From contig JBBQER010000059.1 of the NCBI GenBank assembly GCA_038320885.1, positions 1-26,409 on the forward strand: a stretch of 26,409 nt of DNA, read 5' to 3'. The notes beneath the pieces are model-generated. The model saw only the letters and a list, made by a program, of their open reading frames with translations, had not been told where the DNA came from and made no database searches. The stretch comes from JBBQER01 sp038320885. Its GTDB lineage: Bacteria; Actinomycetota; Acidimicrobiia; IMCC26256; PALSA-610. The position numbers and the translations under genes were made by a program. Positions 7,812 to 15,655 of this stretch are shown in pieces (within the stretch, counting starts at the first letter, position 1; each line of letters starts with the position of its first letter).

Positions 7812-9524
7812 ATGACGGCAGTGCTCGCGCCGGATGCGGCGACCGCCCACGCGCGAGACGCGTCAGCCTGGCGACGAACGGCCCGGGCCGCGCCCGTGTG
7901 GCTGCCGGCGCTCATGGTGCTAGTCGGCGGGTGGTCGCACCGGTGGATGGACGAGGACGCGTTCATCAACTTCCGGATCGTCGATCAGATCTTCGCCGGG
8001 CACGGTCCGGTGTTCAACGCGGGGCAGCGCATCGAGGCCGCGACCAGCCCGCTGTGGGTGTTCGTGCTCGTGGTCGGGCGCGCGCTGTTCGGTTCGTTCA
8101 CGAGCATGGAGTGGATCGCGGCGGTCGCCGGGCTCGCCGCCGCGGTCGGCGCCTTCGTGATCGGCGGGCTTGCGGCGCGGATCCGGCACCAGGGGAGCGA
8201 CGGTGTCGTTGTTCCCGTCGGACTCCTGCTCGTCGCGGCGGTCGCCGTCGTCTGGGACTTCTCAACGTCCGGCCTCGAGATGGGCCTCGTGTGGCTGTGG
8301 TTGGCAGGCTCGTGGTGGGTGCTGATGACGGCCGCGCGCACCGAGACGATTCCGCGCCGCACGCGCATCGGATGCTGCGTCGTACTCGGCCTCGCGCCGT
8401 TGGTGCGTCCCGAGCTGACGCTGATGATGCTCTGCTTCGTGGTCGCGTGGTTCGTGCTGGCGCGCCCGCGCCGCATCGAGTTCGACGTCGTTGCGATCTT
8501 CGCCGTCCCCGTCGCCTACGAGATCTTTCGCATGGGTTACTACGCGTCGGTCGTCCCCAACACCGCGCTCGCCAAGGACGCGGGCGGTCTGCACCTGTCG
8601 CAGGGCTGGACGTATCTCCACGACTTCGTGTCGCCCTACCGGCTGTGGGTCACGGCCTTGCTCGTTGTCGGCGCGATCGTGCTCGCGCACGTCCAGCGTC
8701 CCGAGAGGCGGGTCGCATTCGCGACCGGTGCCATGGTGGTCGCGGCGCTGGTCGACATGCTCTACATCGTGGCGATCGGCGGCGACTACATGCACGGCCG
8801 CCTCCTGCTGCCGGCCTTCTTCGCTCTCGCGCTTCCCGCATCGATGGCAGTCCAGCCCGCGACATTCCGTTTCCCCCAAAAGGACCGCGCCGTCGTCGGC
8901 GCGATCGCGGGAGCGACGGTGGTGTGGGCGCTCGTGAGCGTCGTGTGGTTCCGGCCCCCGCCACCCGGGCCTCCGACCGGGCTCGGCCCCGCGCCCATCT
9001 CCGACTGGCGCACCGCATCCGGAGCGACGATGCATCCGATCGACGTCGCGCTCGGCCTCAACGGCACCCAGGCCGCGGCCGCGTACCGCCGCGGAGTGCG
9101 CGGCTACTTCAAGATCACCGACAAGGAGCCGCGCCCGGCTCGTGATCCCGATGCGCTCGTGCTCACGCTCGGCTCGATCGGCGTGCCCGCGTACGACGCG
9201 AAAACCCACGTGTTCGTGATCGACATCGGCGGGCTGGCCGAGCCGCTGGCGGCGCGCACGACTCCCGTACCCGGACGCCAGGCCGGTCACCGCAAGCAGA
9301 TCGACGACGCGTGGTACGACGCGATCTTCGGCGGCCCGAGCACCGACCCCAAGGTCGTCGCGGCTCGACACGCACTCACCTGCGATCCGGGCAAAAGCTT
9401 GATGCAATCCGTGAACGCGCCGATGACGCCGGGTCGCTTCCTGTCGAATATCGTCCACAGCCTCAGCTATACGCGCCTTCACGTTCCGGACGATCCGAGA
9501 GTGGCCGAGCGCGAGTGGTGCTGA
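7812..9524 (+). CDS. AftB/ZomB-like GT-C membrane glycosyltransferase
   Basis: This is a 570-residue polytopic protein. The first helix (about residues 28-41) is followed by HRWMDEDAFINFRIVDQIF (Asp47, Glu48, Asp49), then GHGPVFNAG and EAATSPLW. The combination of acidic pair, FI.FRIV, GHGxVFNxG and TSPLW is characteristic of the GT-C group that includes mycobacterial AftB, a terminal arabinofuranosyltransferase using decaprenyl-phospho-arabinose, and proteins annotated as ZomB. Later markers are RPELTL, PNTALAKDAG and GGDYMHGRLLLPA. A soluble C-terminal part of about 180 residues lies outside the membrane. By family logic it transfers a pentose or similar sugar from a polyprenyl-phosphate donor, but whether the substrate is arabinose is not shown. 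It ends inside the convergent gene 9463-10827 (62-base overlap). A decayed partial copy lies at 5317-5578. Confidence 0.85.
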   Translation: MTAVLAPDAATAHARDASAWRRTARAAPVWLPALMVLVGGWSHRWMDEDAFINFRIVDQIFAGHGPVFNAGQRIEAATSPLWVFVLVVGRALFGSFTSMEWIAAVAGLAAAVGAFVIGGLAARIRHQGSDGVVVPVGLLLVAAVAVVWDFSTSGLEMGLVWLWLAGSWWVLMTAARTETIPRRTRIGCCVVLGLAPLVRPELTLMMLCFVVAWFVLARPRRIEFDVVAIFAVPVAYEIFRMGYYASVVPNTALAKDAGGLHLSQGWTYLHDFVSPYRLWVTALLVVGAIVLAHVQRPERRVAFATGAMVVAALVDMLYIVAIGGDYMHGRLLLPAFFALALPASMAVQPATFRFPQKDRAVVGAIAGATVVWALVSVVWFRPPPPGPPTGLGPAPISDWRTASGATMHPIDVALGLNGTQAAAAYRRGVRGYFKITDKEPRPARDPDALVLTLGSIGVPAYDAKTHVFVIDIGGLAEPLAARTTPVPGRQAGHRKQIDDAWYDAIFGGPSTDPKVVAARHALTCDPGKSLMQSVNAPMTPGRFLSNIVHSLSYTRLHVPDDPRVAEREWC

Positions 9525-10827
9525 CCATCGCGATCGCGCCGTCGATTGCGACCGCGGCCAGCATGACCAACGACGGTTCGCCGCTCGTGCGGAAGCGGGT
9601 GCTCGCGTAGGTGACGAGAACGGTCACGAGCACCACGACGATCGGCATGACCAACGGCCACAAGGGCGGTCGGCCGTCGCGGCGGTACCTCGGGCGTCGT
9701 CGCACGAAGCCGGCTGCGATCGACGACAGTGCGAGCGCCCAGAAGCTGTAGAGCGCCGCCCACGAGATCCAGATCGGGCTGCGGCCCTCGATGTAAGTGT
9801 CGGCGTGCACGTAGAGGCTGGTCTTGTAGAGGCCCGCGATGCGCAGGAGCCGCACACCTCCGACGACGGGGAGGCGGCCCAGGTGGCCGCGCACGTACGT
9901 GAGCGCCTCGTGCCGGTACACGACGTTCTCCTGCGACTCGTCGTCGCGCAGCGTCAGGTCGTGCTTCTTGGCGATGGCCGACGCGCATTGGATGTCGAAG
10001 TAGCCCTGGAAGTCGCCGTAGTAGGTGGAATTGCAGTTGGCCGACGCGAGCAGCGGGTCGATCTGCGCACTCAGCAAGATGGGATGCACGAAGCGTGTCG
10101 TGTTGTAGATCGTCCACGGCGCCACGACGATCGCGGCGGCGAGCACCGAGGCGCCGAGCCAGCGCAGCCGTTCGCGCCGCGTTCGATCGGGCGTGAAGAA
10201 GGCGAGGGGCACGACGAGGAGAGGGATCAACAGGATCAACTCGGAACGCGCGAGCGCGCCGAGGGCGCACGCGGCGCCCACGAGCACGAGCCGGCGCCAA
10301 CTCGGTCGCCGCCAGTACCGGTAGGCCAGGAGCAACGTGCCGGTCGCCGCGAACATCGAGAGCGTCTCGGCCTGGAGCATGCCGTCGGGTGCCCAGAGGT
10401 TCGGGTATGCGGCCGCGATCAGCGCGGCGATGATGCCCGCGCGCGCGCCGGCCACCGCGCGCCCGAGCAAGCCGACCAGGCCAACCGTTGCGGTACCGAG
10501 CAGGCACGACCAGAGCAGGTGCACCATCACGCTCTTCATCCCGAGCAGCGACGGGATCGCCAGGAAGATGATGTAGAGCGGCGGATGTTCGGCCGCTTCG
10601 CGGTGCAACTGTACGAAGTAGGGGGAGATGAAGCCCTTGCCCTCGACGAGCAGGTTCGCGGCCGCGTGGTAGAAGTACGCGTCTCCGTGCGGATCGAAAT
10701 TGCGCCGGCTCACGATCACGTACACCACCCGCAGCACGAGCGCGCCGACGACGATCGCGGCGAGCGTGGGCCGGAACCAACGCGGTTCGCGCGGTGCGGA
10801 AGCTGCGTCCGTGGTCGGGGTATCCAT
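9463..10827 (-). CDS. GT-C type membrane glycosyltransferase (paralogue C)
   Basis: The protein has 454 residues from ATG 10827. After the first helix (about 21-40) comes PHGDAYFYHAAANLL with Asp49, Tyr53 and His54, then EGKGFISPYF and AEHPPLYIIFLAIPSLLG. Later come NLWAPDGMLQAETL, ALARSELILLIPLL, ANCNSTYYG with Cys265 and a second cysteine at 281, and VTYASTRFRTSGEPSL. It is closest to the 3904 protein among the four paralogues. The predicted role is sugar transfer on the outer face of the membrane from a polyprenyl-phosphate donor. It is the last gene of the four-gene minus-strand operon, starting 13 bases after the stop at 10841. Its final 20 codons overlap the end of the 7812 gene on the other strand. 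Confidence 0.85.
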   Translation of the reverse strand: MDTPTTDAASAPREPRWFRPTLAAIVVGALVLRVVYVIVSRRNFDPHGDAYFYHAAANLLVEGKGFISPYFVQLHREAAEHPPLYIIFLAIPSLLGMKSVMVHLLWSCLLGTATVGLVGLLGRAVAGARAGIIAALIAAAYPNLWAPDGMLQAETLSMFAATGTLLLAYRYWRRPSWRRLVLVGAACALGALARSELILLIPLLVVPLAFFTPDRTRRERLRWLGASVLAAAIVVAPWTIYNTTRFVHPILLSAQIDPLLASANCNSTYYGDFQGYFDIQCASAIAKKHDLTLRDDESQENVVYRHEALTYVRGHLGRLPVVGGVRLLRIAGLYKTSLYVHADTYIEGRSPIWISWAALYSFWALALSSIAAGFVRRRPRYRRDGRPPLWPLVMPIVVVLVTVLVTYASTRFRTSGEPSLVMLAAVAIDGAIAMVSTTRARPLSDRPEREGAYS

Positions 10828-10840
10828 CGTCGAGCTCGGA

Positions 10841-12718
10841 TCAGTCCTTGCCCGGAGGACCGATGAAGACCGCCATCGGCATGCTCAGATCGAGCATCTG
10901 GGTGACCATCGTCCGTGTGCTCGCGGGCACCTTGGGCACGATCGCGAGCATGAAGAGGTTGTCGTCGACCTGACGCACGAGGTTGTCGAGGCCGGCCCGG
11001 CGGAGATCGCCGACGACGTGTTCGTGCAACGCGTCGAACGTCGCCCGTTCGGAAGCGGACCGGGGATCGAACGACGCGACCTCCGCGAATCGGGAGTCGC
11101 GCTTCCAGTTCGCGATGTCGGGCCCGGTGGCGAGGTGGACTTCGAGCGTCGGGTGGCGATCGTCGATCACGTGGTAGCGCGTCGCGCCCGGTCGGAACGC
11201 CTCCTCGGCGCGTACGTCGAAGCCGCGGCGGTACAGCTCGTTCAACAAGCCGTAGCCGGCTGATCCGATCGCCTCGGCGTCGGGAAGCCACGTGACGAGG
11301 TACGGGCCTTTCGCGCCGCGCGCCTCACGGTGTGCGAGCACGATCGCGGCGGGCCCGACCACCGCGCCGAGCGTTCGGTTCAAGCGGGGGGTCTGGGCGG
11401 TGACGCTCGACGCCTGGAACGCGAAGACGACGCTCATGACCACCGCCAGGCCGGCGAGCGCCGCGCCGCCCGCGGGTGCGAGTCGCGCGGTCGGCCCCGG
11501 TTGGTTGCGGGCGCGCACGAGCTCGACCACGGTCCAGCCGATCGTGAAAAGGATGAGGGCGCAGAGGGCCCACGCCCACAACAGCAGGTAGAACCACACG
11601 GTTCCGAAGATCCGGGCTGCGGAGACCAACCCGAGCCCGAGCGCGACGACGACCACGGTGTCGAGCGCGAGCAGCAGTCGCTGGCGCAGGCGCCAGGCGA
11701 CGACGACCGATGCGCCGAACGCGATCAGGAGGAACGCGCCGGGGATCCGCGAGCCGGTGACCTCGAGCCCGCCGCCGTCGTGGACGAGGATGTGCGTGAC
11801 GAGCGTCCACGGATTGAGCTGCGACAACAACACGCCGACACCGCGGCCGAAGCCGATGGGTGAGTCGGGTGGGTGGCTGAAGTAGTCGCGGATGACGCTG
11901 AGATTGCCGGGCGAATGCGCGACCTCGTCGATGACCGGTGGCGTCCACAGCACCGCGCCCAACGCGAGGCTGATGCCCCCCCAACGCCACATGGCGCGTC
12001 GCGCATCCGCGTCGCCGCGATGCCTGAATGCGAAGCGCACGATGCCGAGGATCCCGACCACGACGAGACCGCCGATGAGCCCGAGATACGAGATGTGCGT
12101 CTGCGCGCAGAGCGACCCGGCGAGAACGGCGACCGGGAGCATCGCCAGGTCGTCGGCGAGCACCGACCACAGCGCGAGCACGAACACGAACCACCACAGC
12201 ACCGGCAGGTACGGGTTCCACGGCAGCGTCAGGAGGTACGCGCCGTACGCGCGCAGCAACACCGCGAGCACCGCCGCGATCCCGAGCAACACGGGACGCC
12301 CGCCGCGCCGCAGGGCCATCCACAGCGCGAGCCCGATCGCCACGATGTCGAGCACGACGGTGGACGCGAACATCCCGAACGCGGAGCCGCCGAAGACCTT
12401 CCAGACGGGCCACAACGCGTAGAAGCTGAGTGGACCCGGGTGGCTGCCCCCGTCGGGTCCGAACGGGCCGATCCGGCCGGCCAGCCCGATCAGCGGCGGG
12501 TGGCCGCCGGTGATGTCACGCACCCGGATCTCGGTCTGCGCCATGTCGAGCAGTGGGTACCAATGCGGACGCCGCAGCGCGACCAGCGCGACGACGAGCG
12601 GGAACGCGAGCAGGCCGATCAGGGCGCCGAGCAACAGTCTGGTGCCGGTTCGGGCGCGGTCGTCGGGGCGCGGCTCGCTCGCGTCGGCCGGCGCGTCGAG
12701 CGCGACGTCGTCGATCAC
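10841..12718 (-). CDS. Polytopic membrane protein of GT-C type with large extracytoplasmic C-terminal domain
   Basis: GTG 12718 overlaps the preceding TGA (GTGA) and gives 625 residues. The first helix begins near residue 28. Loop 1 holds PLLDMAQTEIRVRDITGGHP and then DGGSHPGPLSFYALWPVW. About ten helices follow, including LTLPWNPYLPVLWWFVFVLA and AGSLCAQTHISYLGLIGGL. From about residue 440 the chain is soluble and should lie outside the cell, some 185 residues with no cysteines. The architecture (acidic loop 1, many helices, terminal soluble domain) is that of GT-C glycosyltransferases, but I do not recognise a named family and the assignment rests on architecture and neighbours. The open frame runs upstream to 13567 only as a shadow of the SDR gene. 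Translation is probably coupled to 13746. Confidence 0.75.
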   Translation of the reverse strand: MIDDVALDAPADASEPRPDDRARTGTRLLLGALIGLLAFPLVVALVALRRPHWYPLLDMAQTEIRVRDITGGHPPLIGLAGRIGPFGPDGGSHPGPLSFYALWPVWKVFGGSAFGMFASTVVLDIVAIGLALWMALRRGGRPVLLGIAAVLAVLLRAYGAYLLTLPWNPYLPVLWWFVFVLALWSVLADDLAMLPVAVLAGSLCAQTHISYLGLIGGLVVVGILGIVRFAFRHRGDADARRAMWRWGGISLALGAVLWTPPVIDEVAHSPGNLSVIRDYFSHPPDSPIGFGRGVGVLLSQLNPWTLVTHILVHDGGGLEVTGSRIPGAFLLIAFGASVVVAWRLRQRLLLALDTVVVVALGLGLVSAARIFGTVWFYLLLWAWALCALILFTIGWTVVELVRARNQPGPTARLAPAGGAALAGLAVVMSVVFAFQASSVTAQTPRLNRTLGAVVGPAAIVLAHREARGAKGPYLVTWLPDAEAIGSAGYGLLNELYRRGFDVRAEEAFRPGATRYHVIDDRHPTLEVHLATGPDIANWKRDSRFAEVASFDPRSASERATFDALHEHVVGDLRRAGLDNLVRQVDDNLFMLAIVPKVPASTRTMVTQMLDLSMPMAVFIGPPGKD

Positions 12719-13746
12719 GGCATCGACTTCAGCGCGCGCAGCAGCCCCAGTCGCACCGGCGACTGATGATGCGACCGCGTACCGTCGTCGGCGTCGCGCC
12801 GATGCTCGAGGAACCATTCGTACGACTCGATCACCATCGAGGCGTTCGAGTGCCGTGGCTCCCATCCCAGCTCGGTGCGCGCCTTCGCCACGTCGAAGTA
12901 CAACGACTCGCTGTAGAGCAGCCAGTGATAGGGCGCGAACGGCACGAGGCCGAGAGACCCGAGCGTGCGCATCGCGAAGCGCGCGGGCGCGACCGGCAGC
13001 GAGCGCACACGCGAGCCGGTATCGGCGTGGTCGACGAGGGCTTGCAGCGTCTCGCGCATCGTGCCGAACTCGAGCGCGCCGACGTTGTAGACCGAGGGCC
13101 CGGCGCGATCGCCGGCGCGCAGGCACGCGTCGGCGAGGTCGCACGCGTGCACGAGTTGGTAGCGATTGTCGCCGCCGCCGAGAACGAACACCGGCGCGCC
13201 GTCGGCCACGAACTCGAACAGGAGCGCCATCACACCCAACCGGCCGTGGCCGAGGACCGTGCGGGGCCGGATGATCGTGACGTCGATGCCCGCCGCGATC
13301 GCGTCGTGACACAGGAGCTCGGCGCGCAGCTTCGCCCGGCCGTACGCCTCCAACGGGTGGCACGGAGAGGTCTCGGTCACCGGGTTGCGCTCGGGGATCC
13401 CGAACACCGCACTCGACGACGTGTGCACGACTTTCGCCACGCGTGCATCGCGCGCGGCAACCAGCACGTTCGCGGTGCCGCCGACGTTGACCTCGTCGAA
13501 GAGCTTCCGATCCTTGGCCAGCGGCACCTGCGCGACATTGTGGAACACGACATCGATGCCGGTGCATGCGGCGCGGATCGCGTCGGTGTCGCGTACATCG
13601 CCGGCGACGAAGTCGGCCTGAGCGAGCTCCGGGCCCGGAGGGTTCAGGTCGAAGATGCGAACCGCATCACCGCGGGTTAGAGCGAGCTCCGACACGACGG
13701 TGCCGAAGTAGCCGCTCCCGCCGGTCACGAGGACCGAGCGCGGCAT
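12715..13746 (-). CDS. NAD(P)-dependent epimerase/dehydratase, extended SDR (3-beta-HSD-like)
   Basis: This cytoplasmic Rossmann-fold enzyme has 343 residues. TGGSGYFG at residues 8-15 is the dinucleotide-binding loop, AGDVRD follows, and VNVGGTANVL, VVHTSSSAVFG (catalytic Ser region) and AYGRAK (Tyr135, Lys139) complete the active site. Known of the family: members oxidise, epimerise or dehydrate NDP-sugars, and the 3-beta-hydroxysteroid-dehydrogenase-like branch also acts on sterols. The context of glycosyltransferases favours a sugar nucleotide (inference). Its ATG shares one base with the stop of the upstream SDR gene (TGATG), and its own stop overlaps the GTG of the next gene, so the three should be made together. 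It resembles 14888 across its length and may descend from the same tandem duplication. Confidence 0.88.
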   Translation of the reverse strand: MPRSVLVTGGSGYFGTVVSELALTRGDAVRIFDLNPPGPELAQADFVAGDVRDTDAIRAACTGIDVVFHNVAQVPLAKDRKLFDEVNVGGTANVLVAARDARVAKVVHTSSSAVFGIPERNPVTETSPCHPLEAYGRAKLRAELLCHDAIAAGIDVTIIRPRTVLGHGRLGVMALLFEFVADGAPVFVLGGGDNRYQLVHACDLADACLRAGDRAGPSVYNVGALEFGTMRETLQALVDHADTGSRVRSLPVAPARFAMRTLGSLGLVPFAPYHWLLYSESLYFDVAKARTELGWEPRHSNASMVIESYEWFLEHRRDADDGTRSHHQSPVRLGLLRALKSMP

Positions 13747-14888
13747 CAGAGCGCGTCACCGCGCTCGAGGCACCGGCGCACGCTCGCCCGCATCCCGTCG
13801 TACAACGCGACGGTCGGTTCGTATCCGAGCTCCTTGCGCGCACGCGAGATGTCGCACGCGATCGTGTCCTTCAACTCTCCGAGAACATGGAGTACCTGCA
13901 CGTAGCGCCCGGTCGCCTGCGTGAGCGCGTCGAGCTTCTCGGCGACGACGGCGGCCAGCCGCGGGACGGGCACGGGCCGGCCGGAGACGGCGAGCCCCTC
14001 GGCCTCGAGCGCCCGCCGCACCGTTTGCAGCACATCTCGGAGCGCGTAGGCCTCGGCGTCGGCGATCCAATACGCGTGACCGGGTGCCGCGTCGACGACC
14101 TCCGCGAGGAGCACACCCTGCACGAGGTTCCCCGTGTAGACCATCGACCGGCGTTGGGTTCCCGGTCCGACCAGTGGGAACCGGCCTCGGCGAACCGCCG
14201 CGAGGAACTTCGTCTGGCGCTCGGGTTGGAATGGCCCGTAGAACCACGGCGGGCGAAGGATGACGGTGGCCAGGTCGCCGCGGTCGTAGCTCCGCTGTAC
14301 GAGTTGCTCGGCCTCCAGCTTCGAGCGCCCGTAGGCCATGTACGGCGCGAACTGGGAGTCCTCGTCGAAGCGGTCGCCGCTCGACCGGTTCGCGCCGAAC
14401 GGGGAGTTCGACGAGATGTGGACGAAGCGGGCGGCGCCGACGCGCCGGGCGCGGTCGAGCACAAGCTGCGTCCCGCCCACGTTCACGTCGTACAGTTCGC
14501 GTACGCGGCGCGCGGGATGGATGACCGCGGCGGCGTGGATCACCGACGCGCGGCCGATGCCGTCGAAGAGCTGATCGACGACGGTGGGGTCGCGCACGTC
14601 GCCGGCAACGACTTCGATGCGCGGGTCGATCACCTCGAGAAGCGACGCGTCGCCGCGCTGACCGACGAGACACCGGATGCGGCTGCGGACCCGTTGCGCG
14701 GAGAGCGATCGCACGAGGTTCTGGCCGAACCAGCCCGCGGCGCCGGTTACCACGACCGTCGATGGCGGAACGCCCGCAGCCGGAAGCGCCGATGCCGGAA
14801 GAGTGGTCGTCGGAGCTGGCTCCCGATCGGCGTCGCGCACGGGCATCGAGGCTATCTGCTCGCCCTGGTCGGTCCCCGGCGTCAGCAT
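13746..14888 (-). CDS. NAD(P)-dependent epimerase/dehydratase, extended SDR (first gene of operon)
   Basis: ATG 14888 gives 380 residues. A disordered Pro/Ala/Thr-rich head of about 43 residues precedes VVVTGAAGWFGQNL (binding loop near residues 48-55). VAGDVRDP, VNVGGTQLVL, VHISSNSPFG and PYMAYGRSK (Tyr186, Lys190) follow, all intact. LRPPWFYGP and QRRSMVYTGNLVQG belong to the substrate-binding half. The reaction is likely NDP-sugar epimerisation, reduction or dehydration in the cytoplasm. Start choice: ATG 14846 would give a shorter head and is possible. The upstream open frame to 15008 overlaps the divergent Ppm gene and is rejected. This gene opens the minus-strand operon that runs to 9463. 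Confidence 0.85.
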   Translation of the reverse strand: MLTPGTDQGEQIASMPVRDADREPAPTTTLPASALPAAGVPPSTVVVTGAAGWFGQNLVRSLSAQRVRSRIRCLVGQRGDASLLEVIDPRIEVVAGDVRDPTVVDQLFDGIGRASVIHAAAVIHPARRVRELYDVNVGGTQLVLDRARRVGAARFVHISSNSPFGANRSSGDRFDEDSQFAPYMAYGRSKLEAEQLVQRSYDRGDLATVILRPPWFYGPFQPERQTKFLAAVRRGRFPLVGPGTQRRSMVYTGNLVQGVLLAEVVDAAPGHAYWIADAEAYALRDVLQTVRRALEAEGLAVSGRPVPVPRLAAVVAEKLDALTQATGRYVQVLHVLGELKDTIACDISRARKELGYEPTVALYDGMRASVRRCLERGDAL

Positions 14889-14908
14889 CCGCAGAATCGA
14901 CCGGTCGC

Positions 14909-14918
14909 AAGATAGATT
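14909..14918. promoter_or_regulatory. Overlapping divergent -10 boxes between SDR operon and Ppm gene
   Basis: In an AT-rich patch unusual for this window, TAGATT on the plus strand (14913-14918) lies eight bases before GTG 14927, which suggests a leaderless or nearly leaderless transcript. On the minus strand TATCTT (14914-14909) lies 20 bases before ATG 14888. The two boxes share two bases, so RNA polymerase could serve only one direction at a time (inference). No clear -35 boxes are seen. Confidence 0.4.
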
Positions 14919-14926
14919 TTGATCCT

Positions 14927-15655
14927 GTGCGTGCACTTGTCGTGACTCCGACCTATCAAGAGTCGGAAAACATCGTTGAGTTCCTCCACCGGGCCCGGGC
15001 GGCGGCACCCGACGCCGACATCCTCGTCGTCGACGACAACAGCCCCGATGGCACGGCCGGTCTCGCCGAACAGGTCAACGCGGAGCTCGGGAACATCGAG
15101 GTGTTGCGCCGGCCCACCAAGATCGGGATCGGCGCCGCGGTTCGCGCCGGCTTCGACCTCGCAGTACATCGGGGGTACGACGTCGTCGTGCAGATCGACG
15201 CCGATCTGTCGCACGATCCGGCCGCGCTACCCAAGCTGCTCGCAGAGATCGAGCGCGGGGCCGACGCCGCGATCGGCTCGCGCTATGTCCCCGGCGGATC
15301 GATTCCCCACTGGCCCTGGTACCGACGGGCAGTGTCGAAGTGGGGCAACCGGTACGCCACGCTCGTGCTGGGCATCCCGATCCGCGACGCGACGTCGGGC
15401 TACCGCGCGTTCCGCACCGATGTGCTCAAGGCCGCCGGCTACGAGCACGTGCGCTCCAAGGGATACGGCTTCCAGATCGAGCTCTGCTACTGCGTCTGGC
15501 AATACAGCGACCGCATCGCGCAGGTCCCGATCGCGTTCACCGATCGCGTGCGCGGTCACTCGAAGATGTCGTTGAGCGTCGGCGTGGAGGAGCTCGGACT
15601 CGTCACGTGGTGGGCGATCCAGGACCGGGTGCTCAAGCGGCGTTGGCGCCGCTGA
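14927..15655 (+). CDS. Polyprenol-phosphate-mannose synthase-like GT2 glycosyltransferase (DPM1/Ppm1 family)
   Basis: From GTG 14927 the gene encodes 242 residues of a GT-A fold family-2 glycosyltransferase. Seen: VTPTYQESENI at the nucleotide site, VVDDNSPDGT (Asp36, Asp37), the metal-binding Asp91-Ala-Asp93 in QIDADLSHDP, GSRYVPGG, RDATSGYRAFR, and FTDRVRGHSKMS near the end. This set is typical of dolichol/polyprenol-phosphate-mannose synthases, which move mannose from GDP-mannose to polyprenyl phosphate at the inner face of the membrane. It has only the catalytic domain: no C-terminal helices and no fused apolipoprotein N-acyltransferase as in mycobacterial Ppm1. The lipid-linked mannose it would make is a standard donor for GT-C enzymes, many of which surround it. 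The in-frame extension upstream to 14762 overlaps the SDR gene and lacks family sequence. A -10-like box at 14913 supports the start. Confidence 0.9.
   Translation: MRALVVTPTYQESENIVEFLHRARAAAPDADILVVDDNSPDGTAGLAEQVNAELGNIEVLRRPTKIGIGAAVRAGFDLAVHRGYDVVVQIDADLSHDPAALPKLLAEIERGADAAIGSRYVPGGSIPHWPWYRRAVSKWGNRYATLVLGIPIRDATSGYRAFRTDVLKAAGYEHVRSKGYGFQIELCYCVWQYSDRIAQVPIAFTDRVRGHSKMSLSVGVEELGLVTWWAIQDRVLKRRWRR

Noticed and set aside
10841..13567. A 908-codon reading of the minus-strand GT-C gene
   Set aside because: The first 283 codons are an Arg/Ala-rich shadow of the SDR gene. Recognisable membrane-protein sequence begins only after GTG 12718, which forms a GTGA overlap with the SDR stop.
15340..15642. 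Upstream extension of the 15643 GT-C frame to 15340
   Set aside because: It lies entirely inside the Ppm synthase gene in another frame and encodes an Arg-rich stretch without membrane segments.
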